DNA of 64,000 bases from Acidimicrobiales bacterium (GTDB taxonomy: Bacteria > Actinomycetota > Acidimicrobiia > Acidimicrobiales > CADCSY01). The notes under the pieces were generated by a model that saw only the letters and a program-made list of their open reading frames with translations, did not search any database and was not told the origin of the DNA. The position numbers and the translations under genes were made by a program. This document shows, piece by piece, positions 47,968-59,233 of this stretch. The stretch covers positions 148,550-212,549 of the forward strand of contig JAUJNB010000001.1 in NCBI GenBank assembly GCA_030446545.1. Reading direction: 5' to 3'. Numbering within the stretch: the stretch's first letter is position 1; every line of letters starts with the position of its first letter.

Positions 47968-48375
47968 ATGGTCACCTACCCCTTCCTCAGCAACGAGTGG
48001 ATCGACGCCGCCCGCCAGGTGCGGGACGAGTACCAGGGTCGGGCCCAGCCCGGCGGTGACGCCGTACGCATGAACCAGGTCATCACCGACGTCCCCTTCG
48101 GCGAGGGGACCATGCAGGCCCACTTCGACACCTCGTCGGGAACGGTGGAGATGGAGCTGGGCCACCTGGAATCGCCCGACGTGACCCTCACCCTCGACTA
48201 CGCCACCGCCCGGGCCATCTTCGTGAACCAGGACCGCGACGAGGCCATGCAGGCGTTCATGGCCGGCAAGATCAAGGTCCAGGGTGACATGGCCAAGTTG
48301 CTGGGGATGTTCCAGGCTCCGGTGGATCCCTTGGCCGGCGAGGTGGCCGAGCGCATCAAGTCCCTCACCGAGTAG
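47968..48375 (+). CDS. SCP2 sterol-binding-family protein
   Basis: 135 residues of the SCP2 lipid-binding fold. Recognisable parts are VEMELGHLESPDVTLTLDYA, FVNQDRDEAMQAFMAGKIKV and QGDMAKLLGMF, the family's last helix with a hydrophobic face. Function in bacteria is unclear; lipid or acyl-CoA binding is likely. Its stop is three bases from that of the convergent kinase. Confidence 0.85.
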   Translation: MVTYPFLSNEWIDAARQVRDEYQGRAQPGGDAVRMNQVITDVPFGEGTMQAHFDTSSGTVEMELGHLESPDVTLTLDYATARAIFVNQDRDEAMQAFMAGKIKVQGDMAKLLGMFQAPVDPLAGEVAERIKSLTE

Positions 48376-48378
48376 CCC

Positions 48379-50446
48379 TCATCTGCCTTTCAGGAAGATG
48401 TCGACTGCGGTCCCCCGCTCCACCCGGGCGCCGGCTTCCGGGTCGCTGGCCGCAGGGCTGCCGTTGGCTTTTCCGGAGACGTCGCCGGATCGCAGGCCCG
48501 CATCCTCGAGGATCCGGTTGAGCTCGTCGAGGGTCTTGCCCACGACGTCGGGAACGGTCACCAGGTCGGGCCCCTTGGACACCACCACCGTGATCGTCTC
48601 ACCCCGCTCGACGCTGGCACCGCCTCCCGGGTCGGTGCCGATGACCAGCCCCTCCTCGACGTCGTCGTCGAAGCGGGAGACGACGTCGCTGCGCAGGCCC
48701 TCCGCCTCGAGCTCGGCCACGGCCTGGTCCTCGGTCTTGCCGGCCACGCTGGGGACCGTGCGGGGCGCCGGCCCGGCGGAGACCACCAGGTCGACCTCGC
48801 TCCCGTGTCGAAGCTCCTCGGGTCGCTCGACGTCATCCGCCGACCAGTCGAGCACGACCCCTGCCTCGACCGTCTCGCTGTTGGCCGAACCCACCTCGCC
48901 CAGCACCAGTTCGACGTCGACCAGGGCGGCTTCGGCCTCCTCCTGGCTGAGCCCCTCCAGGTTGGGGACCGGGGTGAAGGCCCGGCCGAGCGAGACGTAG
49001 AGCGTCACCGTCCCGCCCTCCTCGAGGATCGTCCGGGGCGGGGGTTCCTGCCTGACCACGTGGCCCTCGGGTACGCCCTCGTTGTAGTCGGACTCGAACA
49101 GGATCTGCCAGGGCCGCTCGAAGCCGGCCCGGGTCTGGGCCTCGGCCAGGATGGTCTCGGCCTGGCCCTGGGGAATGGGCCCGATCTGGGGTACCGCCGC
49201 CGTCGCCGGCTGCGCCTGGACGTAGGTGACGGCGCCCGCCACCACCCCGGCCAACAGCAGCGTCACCAGCACCAGCCAGGGCCAGCGTCGGCGGCGTCGA
49301 CGGCCCTGCCCGCTGCCCTCGTCGTCGAAGAGGACCGGGCCGGCCGCCTGCTCGTCGAAGACCTCCAGGCTGTCGAAGACCGCGGTGGGCGGCCCCGACA
49401 TGGTGGTGGTCGGCGAACCGTTGGCCGAGGGCGGGGTGGGCCGAGCAGTGGTGGTGGCCCCGTTGCCGGCCGAGCTCTTCCCCACCACCCCTGCGGTCGT
49501 GGCGTCGGCGTCGAAGGAGGTGACGTCGTGGGCAGGGGGCAGGAGCGTGGGATCGGCGCCGGAGAGCCCGCCCACGGTGGTGAGGTCGACGGCCCCGGCC
49601 AGCGGAAGAGGCTCGGGCCGGTCGAGCTCACGGGCGGCGGCGTGCAGGGCGAGGCCGAGCTCGGCCGCGTCAGGACGGTCGGCCGGGTCGGGTCGGCCGA
49701 CCTTCTCCAGCAGGGCCACCAACGGACCCAGGGCGGGCGGGACGGGGACAGGGGTGTCGGCCCGGCCGGCCAGGGTGGCGAGCGTCGACTCACCCACCAG
49801 CGGCACCGACCCGGACACCGCTTCGATGAGCACCAGCCCGAGGGCGTAGACGTCGGCTTTGCCGTCGACCCGGCCCGCCCCGGCCTGTTCGGGAGCGGCG
49901 TAGCGGGCGGTGCCGACCAGGCCGTTGCCCGGCTCGGTCCAGGCCGCCTCCGACAGCGCCCGGGCCAGCCCGAAGTCGGCGATGCGCAGGCGGCCGTCGT
50001 CGCCGAAGAGGAGGTTGGCCGGTTTCACGTCACGGTGCACGAAGCCCCGCCGGTGGGCGAAGTCCAGGGCCCGGGCGGTGTCGAGGCCGACCACCAGGGC
50101 CTGGGACGGGGTCAGGCGTCGACCCTGGTCGAGCATGGCCCGCAGGCTCCCCCGCCGAGGAACTCCAGCACCAGGTAGGGACCATCGTCCTCCCCCAGTC
50201 GAAGATGGCCATGAGGTTGGGGTGGCTGAGGGCGGCGGCGGCCTGGGCCTCGGCTCGGAAGCGGCGCAGGAAAGCTTCGTCGCCGGCCAGAGCGGGGTGG
50301 AGCACCTTGACCGCCACCCGCCGGCGCAGGGTGACGTCGTCGGCCAGGTAGACCTGGGCCGACGCTCCGCTGCCGATGGGTGCGTTGAGCCGGTAGCGCC
50401 CGCCGAGCACGCGGCCGAGCTGCTCCGTCAGTCGTGACGTGGCCAC
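48379..50446 (-). CDS. PASTA-domain Ser/Thr protein kinase (two frameshifts)
   Basis: PknB/StkP-type receptor kinase, about 689 residues after repair. The kinase domain has the Gly loop IGSGASAQVYLA, the Lys of VAVKVLHP, HRDVKPANLLF and ADFGLARAL. A Thr/Pro-rich juxtamembrane region and one helix (WPWLVLVTLLLAGVVAGAV) precede four PASTA-like repeats, each beginning with a P-x-(V/L)-x-G pattern (for example VPSVAGKTEDQAVAELEAEG). Frame changes near 50200 and 50153 each need one G added. Such kinases sense muropeptides and control growth. No phosphatase or FtsW gene is next to it. Confidence 0.9.
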
Positions 50447-50520
50447 GACGTGAGGGTATCCCCGCTGACCGCCCGGATCGTGGCACGCCGTAAGGGGACC
50501 CCAGCTGGCAACATGCTTCC

Positions 50521-50849
50521 ATGCGCCCGGCGGTGGTCGACGAGCTGGAGGCGTTCATCGCCGTCGAGGGGCTGTGGGACGCCGACGCCCTCGCCGCCAT
50601 GGTCGTGCGCCTCGACGGCGAGGCCGACTCCGTCAGCCCCGTGCTCGCCGGCAACCTGGCGGCGGTGCTCGGGCGCATTCGCAGTGGCCCGGTCTCGGTC
50701 CGCCTCACCGCCGACGTGGAAGGGGTGGTGTACCCCCGGCTGTGGAAGGTGATGGAGGGCGTGTGGGACGGCCTGCCCGAAACCGAGCTGCGGACCCGGG
50801 CCAGTGGGCTCGAGCGGCGCCTGGCCCCCTCCTCGGACAGCCGGCGTGA
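50521..50849 (+). CDS. hypothetical protein (one frameshift)
   Basis: About 109 residues: MRPAVVDELEAFIAVEGLWD, then VLAGNLAAVLGRIRSGPVSV, VYPRLWKVMEGVWDGLPETE. Near 50828 one C must be added for the frame to reach LLGQPA and the stop that overlaps the next start (GTGA). Family unknown. It is translationally coupled to the membrane protein that follows. Confidence 0.55.
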
Positions 50850-51256
50850 CCGGCCTGCGCAAGGCCGGCGTCGGTCTGGCCCTGGTGGGTGCCCTGGCTG
50901 CGTTCGTCTACGCCTTCAGCCTGGGCAAGGGCACGACCGACGAGGTGGCCACCACCGGCTCGGTCGAGGTCCTCGTGCCCCGCCAGGGCGCCCAGGTGCT
51001 GCGCCAGAGCGAGATCGGCATCGACCTCGCTCCCGAGTGGACCGGCGTGCTGCAGATCAACGGCATCGAGATCCCCGAGGACCAGCTCCGACGGGTGCCG
51101 GCCCAGAACCAGGTCTTCTTCACCCCCGGCCCCGGCAAGGAGATCGAGGAGCTCCCGGCCGGCCTGGTCCAGGCCGTGGCGGTGATCTGGCGACCGGTGG
51201 CCGGGGAAACCCGCGAGGATGCCGACACCGTCCGCTGGACCTTCCAGGTCGCCTGA
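50846..51256 (+). CDS. membrane-anchored hypothetical protein
   Basis: 136 residues from a GTG. One N-terminal helix (AGVGLALVGALAAFVYAFSL) is followed by a soluble beta-rich domain with the segment PEWTGVLQINGIEIPEDQLR. I recognise no catalytic motif. The domain lies outside the cytoplasm if the helix is a signal anchor. It is 10 bases from the end of the convergent ligA. Confidence 0.65.
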   Translation: MTGLRKAGVGLALVGALAAFVYAFSLGKGTTDEVATTGSVEVLVPRQGAQVLRQSEIGIDLAPEWTGVLQINGIEIPEDQLRRVPAQNQVFFTPGPGKEIEELPAGLVQAVAVIWRPVAGETREDADTVRWTFQVA

Positions 51257-51266
51257 CCGAGCCGGG

Positions 51267-53295
<2,029 letters not shown>

Positions 53296-53433
53296 GGCCG
53301 GAGAGGGTACCGCCACCACCCCCTCGTCTCGCCGGCCCACCCGCCGCCCTCCCCCATCCCGGCAACCGTGGCCGACCGGTGGCGGGCCAACCCGTTTCTG
53401 CCACCAGAACGCCGTTGGGGCAGGCTTGCCGGC

Positions 53434-54324
53434 GTGTCCCCTCGCCCGTCGACCCGCACCGCGCTGCCCTGGGTGATGCGTGCGCTGTGGTTGGTCCTGC
53501 CCTTCGCCGCCGGTCCGGCGCTGGCCGCGGCCCTCGACCCCCGCTCGGCCACGGTCCGGTCGACGGCCTCGGCCGGGCTGTGGCTGGGCTGGGCCGTCGT
53601 GGTGGTGGCGGTGCTCGTCCCCCACCCCGTCAGCCTCACGGTGGTGCGCGTGGTGGCACCGGCCGGGGCGGCCTTGGTCGGCCTGGCCGGGCTGGGAGGC
53701 GAGGTCGACCCCCTCCCCCTGATGGTGGCGATGGTGACCACGGGCGCAGCCGCGGCCCTGGCCCTCCTGCCCGAGACCGGCACCTGGCTGGTCAACGGTG
53801 GGGCCTACGGTGACGAACGGCGCCACCTCCTGCGCCCGCCGCGGGCCTTGCTGGCGGGGCCCATCCCCCTGGCCTGGGCCGCCCTTCTCGCCGGTGTGGC
53901 CGGCGGACCCCTCCTCCTCGCCGCCGGTCAGTGGGTGACGGGCGTCTTGGCTCTGGTCGTGGGTGTGCCCGTGGCCGTGGTGGCGGCCCGGGCCCTGCAC
54001 GCGTTGGTGCTGCGATGGGCCGTGCTCGTACCCGCCGGCCTCGTGCTCAAGGACCACCTGGCCGTGGTCGACCCCGTCCTGTTGCGGCGGGTCGACATCG
54101 AGGTGTTGCGGCTGGCGCCGCCGGCCACCGATGCCCTCGACCTGACGGCCAAGGCGTCGGGCCTGGCCCTGGAGGCCCGCCTGTTGGAGGCGGTGCCCCT
54201 GATGCGGGTCGTCCCCGGCCGGAGGCCCGACGAGCCCGGGCGTTCGGCCGCGCTGCGCTTCACCCCCACCCGCCCGGGCCTGGTCCTGGCCGAGGCCAGG
54301 AGCCGGCGCATCCGGGTGGGCTGA
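53434..54324 (+). CDS. hypothetical membrane protein
   Basis: 296 residues. Six or seven helices in the first 180 residues (for example LWLGWAVVVVAVLVPHPVSL) are followed by a cytoplasmic domain of about 100 residues with the segment RRVDIEVLRLAPPATDALDL. Family not recognised. The GTG at 53434 is a guess; ATG at 53476 is also in frame. It is divergent from ligA. Confidence 0.65.
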   Translation: MSPRPSTRTALPWVMRALWLVLPFAAGPALAAALDPRSATVRSTASAGLWLGWAVVVVAVLVPHPVSLTVVRVVAPAGAALVGLAGLGGEVDPLPLMVAMVTTGAAAALALLPETGTWLVNGGAYGDERRHLLRPPRALLAGPIPLAWAALLAGVAGGPLLLAAGQWVTGVLALVVGVPVAVVAARALHALVLRWAVLVPAGLVLKDHLAVVDPVLLRRVDIEVLRLAPPATDALDLTAKASGLALEARLLEAVPLMRVVPGRRPDEPGRSAALRFTPTRPGLVLAEARSRRIRVG

Positions 54325-54341
54325 GCCGTAGGATCCTCTCC

Positions 54342-54581
54342 GTGGAGACCAGCGCCGAGGAGCTCGAGGCCTGGGTGCGCGAGGAGCTCTCGCTCGACCC
54401 GGCGGCCTCGGTGGCCGTGGCCGAGAAGCCCGGCACCGACCCCCGCTGCTCCCCGGTCGTGACCGAGGTGGCCGTGGCCACCCCCGACGGCGACTCCTAC
54501 TCCTTCCACATCGAGCGCCCCCTGGCCGAGCTCGAGCCCATGGACCTCGTGGCTGCCTTGGCCTTCGGAGGCGGGCACTGA
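54342..54581 (+). CDS. small hypothetical protein
   Basis: 79 residues from a GTG: METSAEELEAWVREELSLDP, then TEVAVATPDGDSYSFHIERP and a short C-terminal helix. Acidic and soluble. It starts 17 bases after the membrane protein gene and ends two bases before the next start, so it is probably in an operon with both. No family recognised. Confidence 0.6.
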   Translation: METSAEELEAWVREELSLDPAASVAVAEKPGTDPRCSPVVTEVAVATPDGDSYSFHIERPLAELEPMDLVAALAFGGGH

Positions 54582-54583
54582 GC

Positions 54584-54832
54584 GTGCCCCGGCCCGGGAG
54601 GGCGGCCGTGAGCCAGGCCCAGCCCGGCCTGGCGGCCGCCGTCGCCCTGCGCCTGGCCGGCTACGCCGAAGTCGAGGCCGTGAGGCGTCGGGAGCTCCGC
54701 ATCCTCACCGAGTACGAAGCGGCGGTCGTCGCCGACGACCTCCTGCAGCTCCTGGCCTTCCTCCCCGACGAACCCGACCGGGGCTCAGGGCTGGTCGAGC
54801 AACAACGGATCTTCTCGCAGTTGCGGAAGTGA
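54584..54832 (+). CDS. small helical protein next to a nucleotidyltransferase (possible antitoxin)
   Basis: 82 residues from GTG, with mostly helical, charged sequence (AEVEAVRRRELRILTEYEAA and DLLQLLAFLPDEPDRGSGLV). It overlaps the nucleotidyltransferase by four bases. The size, composition and overlap are like the antitoxin half of a toxin-antitoxin pair, but I see no known DNA-binding fold, so that role is inference. Confidence 0.55.
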   Translation: MPRPGRAAVSQAQPGLAAAVALRLAGYAEVEAVRRRELRILTEYEAAVVADDLLQLLAFLPDEPDRGSGLVEQQRIFSQLRK

Positions 54833-55398
54833 ACGGGCTCTTCTCCGCCGCCGAGGAGGTCCAACACCTCTGCGAGGAGGAGGGGTGGAGCTTCTGCTTC
54901 ATCGGCGGCTTGGCCGTGCCGCGATGGGGCGAGCCCCGGGTGACCAGAGACGTCGACCTCACGCTGCTCACCGGATTCGGCCATGAGGGCCCCTACGTCA
55001 CCCGACTCCTGACGGAGTTCGAAAGCCGGACGCCGGAGCCGCACGCCTTCGCCCGGCGCGCCCGGGTGGTGCTGCTGCGGACTGCCTCGGGCGTTCCCGT
55101 GGACATCGCACTCGCAACACTGCCGTTCGAGGAGCGGAGCATCGCCCGCTCCTCGTGCTGGGAGGTTCCCGGAGCAGCCCCTCTGCGGACCTGCAGCGCG
55201 GAAGACCTGGTGGTCCACAAGGTCTTCGCCGGGCGAGACCGGGACTGGTCAGACGTGGGTGGCATCGTCGCCCGTCAGGGCCAACGGCTGGACCTGGACC
55301 TCATCGTCGAAGAGCTGTCACCGTTGCTGGAGGCCAAGGGGTCGAAGGCCGACCTCGACCGACTCCTCCGCTTGATCGACGAGATGCGGGCGGGCTGA
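54829..55398 (+). CDS. nucleotidyltransferase (AbiEii/DUF6036-like)
   Basis: 189-residue protein. The Pol-beta-like active site reads FIGGLAVPRWGEPRVTRDVD, where the GG and the D-V-D pair (about residues 26-43) match nucleotidyltransferase toxins. Later SAEDLVVHKVFAGRDRDWSD is the family's conserved Lys and Asp/Trp segment. Such proteins can add nucleotides to tRNA and stop growth (AbiEii, MenT), but many relatives are orphan. It is tail to tail with mnmA, five bases apart. Confidence 0.8.
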   Translation: MNGLFSAAEEVQHLCEEEGWSFCFIGGLAVPRWGEPRVTRDVDLTLLTGFGHEGPYVTRLLTEFESRTPEPHAFARRARVVLLRTASGVPVDIALATLPFEERSIARSSCWEVPGAAPLRTCSAEDLVVHKVFAGRDRDWSDVGGIVARQGQRLDLDLIVEELSPLLEAKGSKADLDRLLRLIDEMRAG

Positions 55399-55403
55399 CG
55401 AAA

Positions 55404-56432
55404 TCAGGTGATGGTGCCCCCTCCGAGAACCTGGTCGCCCCGGTACAACACCACGCTTTGGCCCGGGGCCACCCGAGGCGCGGGTCGGTCGAAGCGCAGC
55501 AGCGAGGTGGCAGCCTCGTAGCGGGCCGGACGGGGGCGACCATGGGCGCTGCCCTGGACCTCGACCGGGCCTTCCACGGGCCCGCCCACCCAGGACATCG
55601 CCTCCACGGTTGCCTCATCGACCAGCACGTCGCCGACCCGGCCGACGGTCACGGTGGCACCGGGGACGTCGACGGAGACGGCGTAGCGGGGCTCGGACCC
55701 GCCGGCGAGGCCCAGGCCCCGGCGCTGGCCGGCGGTGACCAGCTCCACCGCGTCGACCCGGCCGACCTCCCGGCCGTCGCCGTCCACCACCCGACCCGGC
55801 GTCATCGACAGGCGCTCCCCGAGAAAGGCCGGGCGACCGCCTGCGGAGGTGATGAAGCACACGTCCTGGCTGTCGGGCTTGTCCGCCGTGCGCAGCCCCA
55901 ACCCCCGGGCCCGATCCCGGACCTCGGTCTTGGTCAAGTGGCCCACCGGGAACAGGGTGTGGGCCAGCGTGGCCTGGTCGAGCATGTGCAGCACGTAGCT
56001 CTGGTCCTTGGCTGCGTCGATCCCCCGCCGCAGGCGCCAGCCCCCGTCACGGTGCTCCACCCGGGCGTGGTGGCCCGTGGCCAGGGCGTCGAAGCCGAGA
56101 GCGGAGGCCCGGCGGGCCAGCCGGTCGAACTTGAGGGAGCGATTGCACTCGATACACGGGTTGGGCGTCCGCCCGGCGGCGTGGTCGGCCACGTAGGGAT
56201 CGACCACCGCAGCCGAGAAGTCTTCGCCGAAGTTGAAGACGAAGTGGTCGACGCCGAGCTGCTGGGCCACGCGGCGGGCGTCGTCGACGTCGGCCACCGA
56301 ACAGCACCCGGTGTCGGAGGCGCCACCCCACAGCTTCATGGTGCAGCCGGTGACGTCGTGGCCGGCATCGAGCAGCAGAGCGACCGCCACCGAGGAGTCC
56401 ACCCCCCCGCTCATGGCGACGAGCACCTTCAC
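55404..56432 (-). CDS. mnmA: MnmA, tRNA-specific 2-thiouridylase
   Basis: 342-residue enzyme that thiolates U34 of Lys, Glu and Gln tRNAs. PP-loop SGGVDSS at 8-14. The catalytic cysteines are C93 (NPCIECNRSL) and C192 (DSQDVCFITS). TGHHARVE and the late beta-barrel domain are also present. The GTG at 56432 begins MKVLVAMSGGVDSSVAVALL. It starts 10 bases after the cysteine desulfurase gene, which probably provides its sulfur. Confidence 0.95.
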   Translation of the reverse strand: MKVLVAMSGGVDSSVAVALLLDAGHDVTGCTMKLWGGASDTGCCSVADVDDARRVAQQLGVDHFVFNFGEDFSAAVVDPYVADHAAGRTPNPCIECNRSLKFDRLARRASALGFDALATGHHARVEHRDGGWRLRRGIDAAKDQSYVLHMLDQATLAHTLFPVGHLTKTEVRDRARGLGLRTADKPDSQDVCFITSAGGRPAFLGERLSMTPGRVVDGDGREVGRVDAVELVTAGQRRGLGLAGGSEPRYAVSVDVPGATVTVGRVGDVLVDEATVEAMSWVGGPVEGPVEVQGSAHGRPRPARYEAATSLLRFDRPAPRVAPGQSVVLYRGDQVLGGGTIT

Positions 56433-56442
56433 GGGCGGAGCC

Positions 56443-57585
56443 TCACGGCGCCAGGGTGAGGGGGGTGCGCTCCCGGAGCTGGGCCACCGCGGCCGGCACC
56501 ACCTCCAGGGCGTGGTCGACGTCGGCGTCGGTGCTCGTCCACCCGAGCGACAGGCGCAGCGACCCGTAGGCCAGCGCCCGACCGACGCCCATGGCCGCCA
56601 GCACATGGGACGGCTCCATGGCCCCGCTGGCGCACGACGACGCCGCCGTGGCGCAGATGCCGGCCTGGTCGAGCAACACCAACAGAGCCTCGCTCTCGAT
56701 CCCCTCGAAGAGCAACGAACAGGTGCCCGCCACCTTGGTGGCCCGGCTGCCGGACTCGGTGACGCCGGGCACGGTGCTCAGCAGGCCGTCGGCCAGGCGG
56801 TCGCGCAGGCGGGCCACCCGGGCCACGGTGTCCGGGCGCGAGGCCACCGTCGCCCGCATGGCCGCGGCCATGCCCACGATGCCGGCCACGTTGTGGGTGC
56901 CGCTGCGCCGGTCCCGCTCCTGGCCTCCCCCCCGCAGCATGGGCTCGACGGCCACGCCGTCGCGCACCACGAGGGCGCCCACACCCTGGGGGCCACCGAA
57001 CTTGTGGGCGCTCACGGCCACCAGGTGGGTGGACCCGGCCTCGGTCGCCACATCGAGCCAGGGGAAGGCCTGCACCGCGTCAGTGTGGACCACGGCACCA
57101 GGGGCACGTTCGGCGACCAGGGCGGCCGCTTGGGCGAGCGGCTGCACGGTCCCGACCTCGTTGTTGACCAGCATGAGCGAGACGACCCCGGTCTGGCTGT
57201 CGAGCGCGGTGTCGAGGGCAGCCAGGTCGATGCGACCGTCGGCGTGCACCGCCACCACCCGCCCGTCGAGGGCCAGCACCGGGTTGAGCACGGCGTGGTG
57301 CTCCACCGCACTGCACACGGCGATGCCTCCCTGGCGGGCCAGCACGCCGGTGACGGCCAGGTTGTCGGCCTCGGTGCCACTGCCGGTGAACACCACCTCG
57401 CCGGGCTGGGCCCCGAGGGCGTCGGCCACGATCTCGCGGGCCTCCTCGACGGCCTGGCGGGCGGCCCTGGCGGCGGCATGGCCCCCCGAGGGGTTGCCCA
57501 CCCGCGGGCCGAGGAAGGCCAACATGGCCTCGGTGCACTCGGGCCTCATCGGTGTGGTGGCGGCGTGGTCGAGGTAGGTGACCAT
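56443..57585 (-). CDS. group I (IscS/NifS-type) cysteine desulfurase
   Basis: 380 residues. It begins MVTYLDHAATTPMRPECTEA. The PLP lysine is K195 in SAHKFGGPQGVG. The active cysteine is C318 in ATAASSCASGAMEPSHVL. GTHNVAGIVGMA is also typical. Distinct from SufS at 7188. Its place just before mnmA points to tRNA thiolation as main role. Confidence 0.93.
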   Translation of the reverse strand: MVTYLDHAATTPMRPECTEAMLAFLGPRVGNPSGGHAAARAARQAVEEAREIVADALGAQPGEVVFTGSGTEADNLAVTGVLARQGGIAVCSAVEHHAVLNPVLALDGRVVAVHADGRIDLAALDTALDSQTGVVSLMLVNNEVGTVQPLAQAAALVAERAPGAVVHTDAVQAFPWLDVATEAGSTHLVAVSAHKFGGPQGVGALVVRDGVAVEPMLRGGGQERDRRSGTHNVAGIVGMAAAMRATVASRPDTVARVARLRDRLADGLLSTVPGVTESGSRATKVAGTCSLLFEGIESEALLVLLDQAGICATAASSCASGAMEPSHVLAAMGVGRALAYGSLRLSLGWTSTDADVDHALEVVPAAVAQLRERTPLTLAP

Positions 57586-57666
57586 CCCGACGAGGCTACC
57601 GGCGAGCGCTCCCCGCCTTCCGTGGTGGGGCCACCAAAGCTCCCCCACCCGAGAGCGAGGACGGCG

Positions 57667-57766
57667 AGGAGCGTCATCGACGAGCTGCTTGCGGCCAACG
57701 ACCGTCACGCCGCCGATGTTCGACCAGGGCGACCTGCCCATGCCTCCCGGACGCCTGGTCAGCTGA
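57667..57766 (+). pseudogene. remnant of a beta-carbonic anhydrase N-terminus
   Basis: Read on the plus strand, SVIDELLAANDRHAAD is followed, after one extra base, by FDQGDLPMPPGR. That is the well-known start of actinobacterial beta-carbonic anhydrases, but the start codon position is AGG and the homology stops before the first zinc cysteine (normally V-A-C-M-D-A-R-L). It runs into the 3' end of the AraC gene. So the gene was truncated by a rearrangement here. Confidence 0.6.
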
Positions 57767-58595
57767 AGCGGGTGGCGAACTCGCCGGGAGTCATGCCCGT
57801 CACGGTGTGGAAGTCGTGGGTGAAGTGCGGTTGGTCGGCGTAGCCGAGGTCGGCGGCGACATCGGCCAGGGTTCCACCACCTTGGCGCAGCCGCTCGGCG
57901 GCCTCCTGCAATCGGCGTCGCTGGATCAGCCACTTCGGGCTGAGGCCCAGCCGTCGACGGGTCAACCGCTGGAGCACCCGTTCGCTCAGCCCGAACTCCG
58001 TGCAGATCTGGGCCACGCGGGTGACGTCGGGTCGGGACTCGACGAAGGCGACCATGGTGTTCACGAGGATGCCCTCGTCGTCCACGGGCAGGTAGCCGCG
58101 CAACGACGCGGCGTAGGCCTCCACGGCTACGCGGTGCGACGCTTCGGAGTGGGGCCGGGAGGCCATGGCCTCCCGGACGGCCCTCGTCAGGCGCGCCCCG
58201 CCCTCCCCGACCACGTCGCTCAGATCGGCGAAACGATCGGTCCAATCGGCCATGCTGGTGCCCGTGACGAGGGCTCCGGCGGCGGGCTGGAGCATCACCC
58301 CGACGGCCCAACCGGCGCCGGTGAGCGTGGTCGTCGACAGACCCGCCACGACGCCGTAGAAGCGGGCGTACTCCGGCGTGACCACCATGAGGGCCACGGG
58401 GTACTGGAGCACCCGTTGCGGTGCCTCCTGGCCCGGCGGCACCGACCACACCGGGATCCAGTACCGCTGCAGCAGGCCGATCAGGTCAGCCGGGGGGTCA
58501 TAGCGGTACATGGCGTGCGAGCGGTCGGCAGGGTCCTTCAGGTGGGCACGCTCGACCCGATCGAGCCGCAGTCCCGTCGGCCTGTCGGGTTTCAT
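57759..58595 (-). CDS. AraC-family transcriptional regulator
   Basis: 278 residues. The N-terminal domain (YDPPADLIGLLQRYWIPVWS and so on) is of the DUF6597 type. The C-terminal helix-turn-helix pair is seen in TRVAQICTEFGLSERVLQRL and GGTLADVAADLGYADQPHFT, ending FHTVTGMTPGEFATRF. It is divergent from the gene at 58633, which is its probable target. Its 3' end lies at the edge of the carbonic anhydrase remnant. Confidence 0.88.
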   Translation of the reverse strand: MKPDRPTGLRLDRVERAHLKDPADRSHAMYRYDPPADLIGLLQRYWIPVWSVPPGQEAPQRVLQYPVALMVVTPEYARFYGVVAGLSTTTLTGAGWAVGVMLQPAAGALVTGTSMADWTDRFADLSDVVGEGGARLTRAVREAMASRPHSEASHRVAVEAYAASLRGYLPVDDEGILVNTMVAFVESRPDVTRVAQICTEFGLSERVLQRLTRRRLGLSPKWLIQRRRLQEAAERLRQGGGTLADVAADLGYADQPHFTHDFHTVTGMTPGEFATRFS

Positions 58596-58632
58596 CAAGC
58601 GTCAGCCTGGCGCATCGCCGTACCGTCCCGCC

Positions 58633-59199
58633 ATGGACCCGACCACATCGACCCTGACCACCGCTCAGCGCTACGAGGAAGCCGGCCGTGCACTGACCGC
58701 ACTGCTCGAAGCGACGTCCCCACCGCAGTGGGCCGAGCCATCGCCGTGTGAGGGCTGGGATGCCCGCCAGGTGGTACGGCACCTGATCGAGACCCAGAGG
58801 GATTTCCTGACCAGCCGGGGCCTGGACCTCGGCCACCTCCCCGACCTCGACGGCGATCCAGCTGCCGCCTGGCGCGCCCACACCAGGGCGGTCCTGGCGC
58901 TGATCGCCGACGACTCGGTGGTGGCGTCACCCTACGACGGTCTCTTCGGGCCGACCACGCTCGGCGACACCCTGGAGCGGTTCTACGTGTTCGACATGGT
59001 CGTGCACCGCTGGGACGTCGCTCGCGCCGTCGGGGCCGAGAGCGCCTTCACCGAGGCCGAGCTGGACCAGCTGGAGGCCGGGATCGCGAGCTTCGGCGAC
59101 GCCATCCACATGGAGGGGATCTGCCGGGCGGGCGTCGAGGCCCCGGCCGGCTCGGACCGCCAGACCCAGGTGCTCGCTACCCTCGGCCGCCGGGCTTGA
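58633..59199 (+). CDS. TIGR03086-type (maleylpyruvate isomerase-like) metal-binding protein
   Basis: 188 residues of the DinB/MDMPI helical-bundle fold. Family marks are SPCEGWDARQVVRHLIETQR, with His as a metal ligand, and FYVFDMVVHRWDVARAVGAE with the later ligands. Actinobacteria often have many such proteins, some acting as thiol-dependent transferases. The likely regulator is the divergent AraC protein. Confidence 0.82.
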   Translation: MDPTTSTLTTAQRYEEAGRALTALLEATSPPQWAEPSPCEGWDARQVVRHLIETQRDFLTSRGLDLGHLPDLDGDPAAAWRAHTRAVLALIADDSVVASPYDGLFGPTTLGDTLERFYVFDMVVHRWDVARAVGAESAFTEAELDQLEAGIASFGDAIHMEGICRAGVEAPAGSDRQTQVLATLGRRA

Positions 59200-59233
59200 G
59201 CGATCCCTCCCGCCGAGCTCCCCCAGCGCTCGC

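Noticed and set aside
57611..57660. TGGTGG-GG-CCACCA hairpin as a riboswitch
   Set aside because: Only six pairs, and it lies past the end of the leftward AraC gene, where a simple terminator suffices.
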